The position numbers and the translations under genes are program-made. The notes beneath the pieces are model-generated. The model was not told the origin of the DNA and ran no database searches. It saw only the letters and a list, made by a program, of their open reading frames with translations. From the NCBI GenBank assembly GCA_034669525.1, contig JAXDNH010000032.1:1-13676 (forward strand): 13,676 nt of DNA, in the 5' to 3' direction. The stretch is from JAFASC01 sp034669525. Lineage in GTDB: Bacteria > Pseudomonadota > Alphaproteobacteria > Rhizobiales > Beijerinckiaceae. Each line of letters begins with the position of its first letter. The first letter of the stretch is position 1. Below, in pieces: positions 13,121-13,676 of this stretch.

Positions 13121-13676
13121 ATGTCTCATTCTTCCCCTTTTTCATCGCCCTCCCGACGCCCCTCCGTGCGCGCCATTGGCGCCGGCATTGCCGGGCTCAC
13201 TGCCGCCTACGAACTCGCCCGCCGCGGCGCCGAAGTCGAGCTGATCGAGCGCTGCGAGGCGCCCGGGCGCGGCTGCTCCTTCTATGCCGGCGGCATGCTG
13301 GCGCCGTGGTGCGAGGGCGAGAGCGCCGAACCGCTCGTGGTCAGCCTCGGTGAGGAGGCGCTGACCTACTGGACGCAAACCGTGCCGGTTGCGCGGCGCG
13401 AGGGCAGCCTCGTCGTCGCTCCAGCCCGCGATAAGCCGGAGCTTGCCCGCTTCGCCCGCCGCACCAGCGCGCACGAGGCGATCGAGAGCGACTCCATTGC
13501 TGTGCTGGAGCCCGACCTTGCCGGCCGCTTCGACCGCGCGCTGTTCTTTCCGCAGGAGGCGCATCTCGATCCACGCGCGGCGGTGGCTGAACTGACGCGC
13601 CGCCTCTCGGCGTTGCCGAATGTCAGCCTCTCCTTCGGCGTCGAAGCCCCGGCGGACGTCACCGCAGACTGGATGG
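13121..13676 (+). CDS. thiO: ThiO, glycine oxidase of thiamine synthesis, 3' end cut off
   Basis: An FAD amino-acid oxidase open to the window end (185 codons seen, roughly half of the usual protein). The dinucleotide fold starts at residue 17 with RAIGAGIAGLTAAYELARRG (GxGxxG at 20-25), with acidic Glu43 ending strand 2. The CSFYAGGMLAPWCE block at 52-65 matches the A-x-x-AGGMLAP signature of ThiO. ThiO oxidises glycine to the imine used by ThiG to build the thiazole ring. The start is ATG 13121, which follows AGGGA of the TPP riboswitch; ATG 13111 is out of frame. In related genomes thiS, thiG and thiE follow, which would be expected just outside the window. The riboswitch and gene identity support each other. 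Confidence 0.92.
   Translation, partial: MSHSSPFSSPSRRPSVRAIGAGIAGLTAAYELARRGAEVELIERCEAPGRGCSFYAGGMLAPWCEGESAEPLVVSLGEEALTYWTQTVPVARREGSLVVAPARDKPELARFARRTSAHEAIESDSIAVLEPDLAGRFDRALFFPQEAHLDPRAAVAELTRRLSALPNVSLSFGVEAPADVTADWM

Overview
The window reads as GC-rich alphaproteobacterial DNA, probably Hyphomicrobiales (Bradyrhizobium/Xanthobacteraceae-like). This rests on codon use, a nu-class GST, paired DUF6894 proteins, a Crp/Fnr regulator with a winged helix of the type common there, a GGAAC-N17-CGTT (EcfG-type) promoter and a THI-box-controlled thiO. No phage, transposon, CRISPR array or integrase is visible. The gene content is chromosomal and mostly metabolic. I see no gene-free stretch above 300 bases. 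The longest gaps are about 261 bases (9779-10039, nothing convincing in it) and about 244 bases (12877-13120, filled by a palindrome, a promoter and a TPP riboswitch).

Left part (1-5759, + strand): the 3' part of a nu-class glutathione S-transferase is followed, after six bases and in the same frame, by an AlgX/AlgJ-type SGNH-like protein. Then comes a four-gene terminal-oxidase operon: a lipoprotein cytochrome c, a caa3-type subunit II carrying CuA plus a C-terminal haem c domain, a 641-residue subunit I, and a short five-helix subunit III. The last three genes are coupled by a 1-base and a 4-base overlap. Electrons would run from the anchored cytochrome c or the subunit II haem c to CuA, then haem a and haem a3/CuB. 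Subunit I keeps every metal ligand, the cross-linked Tyr and the helix VI Glu. It lacks the K-channel lysine (Gln here) and the D-channel entrance Asp (Asn here). A stress-sigma-type promoter lies just upstream of the operon. This is the most unusual part of the window.

Middle part (5760-9778): a tRNA-Gln(CUG) with its own sigma70-like promoter converges on a Crp/Fnr-family regulator. Two small DUF6894 proteins are transcribed divergently beside it. An SRPBCC-domain protein and a Tat-exported L,D-transpeptidase follow on the minus strand, separated by a clear intrinsic terminator.

Right part (10040-13676): an FAD-dependent aromatic-type monooxygenase and a cupin are divergent across about 85 bases. 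The cupin is convergent, with a 1-base gap, on a luciferase-like (LLM) flavin monooxygenase. Together they suggest a small oxidative catabolic locus of unknown substrate. The window ends in the 5' part of thiO (glycine oxidase, thiamine thiazole synthesis), preceded by a sigma70-like promoter and a TPP riboswitch.
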